Shown here piece after piece: positions 6,549-7,262 of a stretch of DNA of 7,262 nt. The notes beneath the pieces are model-generated. The model did not search any database. It saw only the letters and a list, made by a program, of their open reading frames with translations, and was not told the origin of the DNA. This DNA comes from Chloroflexota bacterium (lineage in GTDB: Bacteria; Chloroflexota; Ktedonobacteria; Ktedonobacterales; Ktedonobacteraceae): positions 14,776 through 22,037 of the forward strand of contig VBJK01000104.1 of NCBI GenBank assembly GCA_005879655.1, in the 5' to 3' direction. Positions within the stretch are counted from its first letter, which is position 1. Every line of letters begins with the position of its first letter. The position numbers were made by a program, and so were the translations under genes.

Positions 6549-6602
6549 AAAGCATGCAGACCCTATCAATCGTGTTTTAGTGCCTATGGAGGAAACTGAA
6601 GT

Positions 6603-6859
6603 ATGGCAGTTACATCCTCTGTACCATTGGTCTGGTACTTAATTGTGAGCGCCATTATGTTTGCGATTGGCGCGTTGGGCGTCCTTATCAGACGCAACCC
6701 GCTGGTTATATTCATGTCTATTGAACTGATGTTGAATGCCGTCAATTAGTCCTGACGGTGGCTGCTGCTGAAGTGGTGGTAGGACTGGCACTAATCGTTT
6801 CCATATTCCGTACGCGCCGTGATATCGATGTTGACGACATGAATATGTTGCGAGGTTAA
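6603..6859 (+). pseudogene. nuoK: NADH-quinone oxidoreductase subunit K, internally deleted and frameshifted
   Basis: NuoK is a roughly 100-aa, three-helix membrane subunit with two key glutamates in helices 2 and 3 (Glu36 and Glu72 in E. coli). From the ATG at 6603 (GGAGG at 6588-6592) the frame gives 48 residues ending IELMLNAVN, then TAG at 6747-6749. The missing half continues in another frame from about 6749 ([20 protein letters not shown]) to TAA at 6857-6859, ending [12 protein letters not shown] as NuoK C-termini do. The two glutamate codons (6723 and 6770) are 47 nt apart instead of the expected 108, so about 61 nt are missing: the end of helix 2, the loop and the start of helix 3. 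The second piece has no usable ATG. A true deletion or an assembly error would both fit; as written, no functional NuoK can be made. Confidence 0.9.
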
Positions 6860-6871
6860 GCAGGGGGAGAT

Positions 6872-7262
6872 ATGGTAAATCTAAGTTTGTGGGTGCTCAT
6901 ATGGCCTCTGTTGGGATTTATAATCCTGGGGCTATTGGGCCGCGTCCTGACGCGTAGCGCGATACTAAGGGTGGCCTGGGCTGGCTGTGGCCTCTCATTC
7001 CTGTTCGCGCTCTTCAACTTTCTCTCGATGCTGGGAGCTGCTCCAGCGGCTCGCACTAGCGATGTCACCGTATATAACTGGATTGTTTCTGGTGATTTAC
7101 CCAACGGTTTGCAGGTGAACTTTGGTCTGCTCTACGATCCGTTAAGCGCGACGATGTTGTTGGTTGTTACAGGCGTTGGACTCTTGATCCACATCTATTC
7201 AGCAGGATATATGGAGGATGATCCAGGTTTCTGGCGTTTCTTCGCCTACCTGAACTTCTTTA
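6872..7262 (+). CDS. nuoL: NADH-quinone oxidoreductase subunit L, N-terminal part (3' end outside window)
   Basis: NuoL is the large distal antiporter-like subunit that pumps protons at the far end of the membrane arm. The ATG at 6872 opens a frame that runs off the window after 130 residues. Residues 5-23 (SLWVLIWPLLGFIILGLLG) and 38-55 are hydrophobic segments. VNFGLLYDPLSATMLLVV (82-99) followed by IHIYSAGYMEDDPGFWRFF (106-124) is the highly characteristic start of the NuoL proton-antiporter domain. The start is supported by a purine-rich AGGGGGAG (6862-6869) very close to the ATG and by its position 12 bp after the nuoK stop. No lesion is visible in the part shown. The full protein would be about 600-700 aa. 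Confidence 0.95.
   Translation, partial: MVNLSLWVLIWPLLGFIILGLLGRVLTRSAILRVAWAGCGLSFLFALFNFLSMLGAAPAARTSDVTVYNWIVSGDLPNGLQVNFGLLYDPLSATMLLVVTGVGLLIHIYSAGYMEDDPGFWRFFAYLNFF

Larger units (their letters stand above)
6271..6550. repeat. Hairpin-rich, MITE-like fold-back element
   Basis: The approximately 280-bp block is bounded by short inverted ends TTGGGGG (6271-6277) and CCCCCAA (6544-6550). It contains no transposase gene and is almost wholly made of self-complementary segments, unlike the coding DNA around it. The motif GTAGGGGCATCCCTTGTGGG is recalled from dispersed palindromic repeats in bacteria including Chloroflexota, so a non-autonomous mobile or dispersed repeat is the likely explanation (inference). 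No convincing target-site duplication was found, so the exact ends are uncertain, and two elements may be nested or side by side (6271-6406 and 6407-6550). Confidence 0.6.
6241..6602 (+). other. Gene-free gap between nuoJ and nuoK, filled by repeat DNA
   Basis: These 362 bp contain no credible gene. Several short open frames cross it on both strands, but they consist of Pro/Gly-rich low-complexity sequence produced by the G and C runs. The first ~30 bp and last ~50 bp look like the original spacer: the last part carries GGAGG at 6588-6592, the ribosome binding site of nuoK. The middle is the hairpin-rich element described separately. Confidence 0.8.

Noticed and set aside
6254..6552. CAAAG at 6254-6258 and 6548-6552 as a target-site duplication
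   Set aside because: Five bases at positions not flush with the inverted ends; chance match is likely.
6062..6599. Open frames of about 90-160 codons on both strands across the nuoJ end and the repeat block
   Set aside because: Their predicted proteins are Pro/Gly-rich low-complexity products of the G and C runs and palindromes, with no family features, and they overlap nuoJ.
6241..6602. CRISPR array
   Set aside because: Repeats here are inverted arms and hairpins, not regularly spaced direct repeats with unique spacers.
6741..6760. Programmed ribosomal frameshift joining the two halves of nuoK
   Set aside because: No slippery heptamer is visible, and a frameshift would still leave about 20 essential residues missing.

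Overview
The window is a 7.3 kb slice of a bacterial respiratory complex I (NADH:quinone oxidoreductase, NDH-1) operon. All genes are on the + strand, in the order nuoF (3' part) - nuoG - nuoH - [toxin/antitoxin pair] - nuoI - nuoJ - [fold-back repeat element] - nuoK (broken) - nuoL (5' part). The standard F-G-H-I-J-K-L order is kept, but it is interrupted twice by accessory DNA, and nuoK does not read through. The moderate GC content, the style of the NuoK and NuoL motifs, the antitoxin of the 'ILELEGLGKEIWEGID' type and the GTAGGGGCATCCC...GGGTGCCC hairpin repeats together suggest a repeat-rich Chloroflexota genome, perhaps Ktedonobacteria. That placement is an inference from recollection of such sequences and is tentative.

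Positions 2-3022 hold the peripheral electron-input arm: the C-terminal part of NuoF, with the N3 cluster ligands, and a complete NuoG with ligands for four Fe-S clusters, including the optional N7 site. An 11-bp hairpin lies in the 57-bp nuoF-nuoG gap. nuoG overlaps nuoH by 8 bp. NuoH (3015-4277) is the quinone-site membrane subunit and carries an unusual charged tail of about 59 residues.

Positions 4386-5059 hold a compact AT-richer type II toxin-antitoxin pair: a 78-aa antitoxin overlapping a 149-aa PIN-domain (VapC-like) toxin. It is inserted in the same orientation between nuoH and nuoI. The toxin stop abuts the ribosome binding site of nuoI. NuoI (two 4Fe-4S clusters) and NuoJ (membrane subunit) follow and look intact.

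Positions 6241-6602 are a gene-free gap holding a hairpin-rich element (about 6271-6550), dominated by a near-perfect 56/57-bp inverted repeat. Directly after it, nuoK starts normally but hits a stop after 48 codons. Its C-terminal half continues in another frame, with about 20 residues of the usual protein missing. nuoL begins normally at 6872 and runs off the window.

Taken together, either this is a decaying or paralogous complex I operon colonised by selfish DNA, or the nuoK lesion is an assembly error. If the lesion is real, this copy cannot make a standard complex I, and the embedded toxin-antitoxin pair could be what keeps the locus from being lost (inference).
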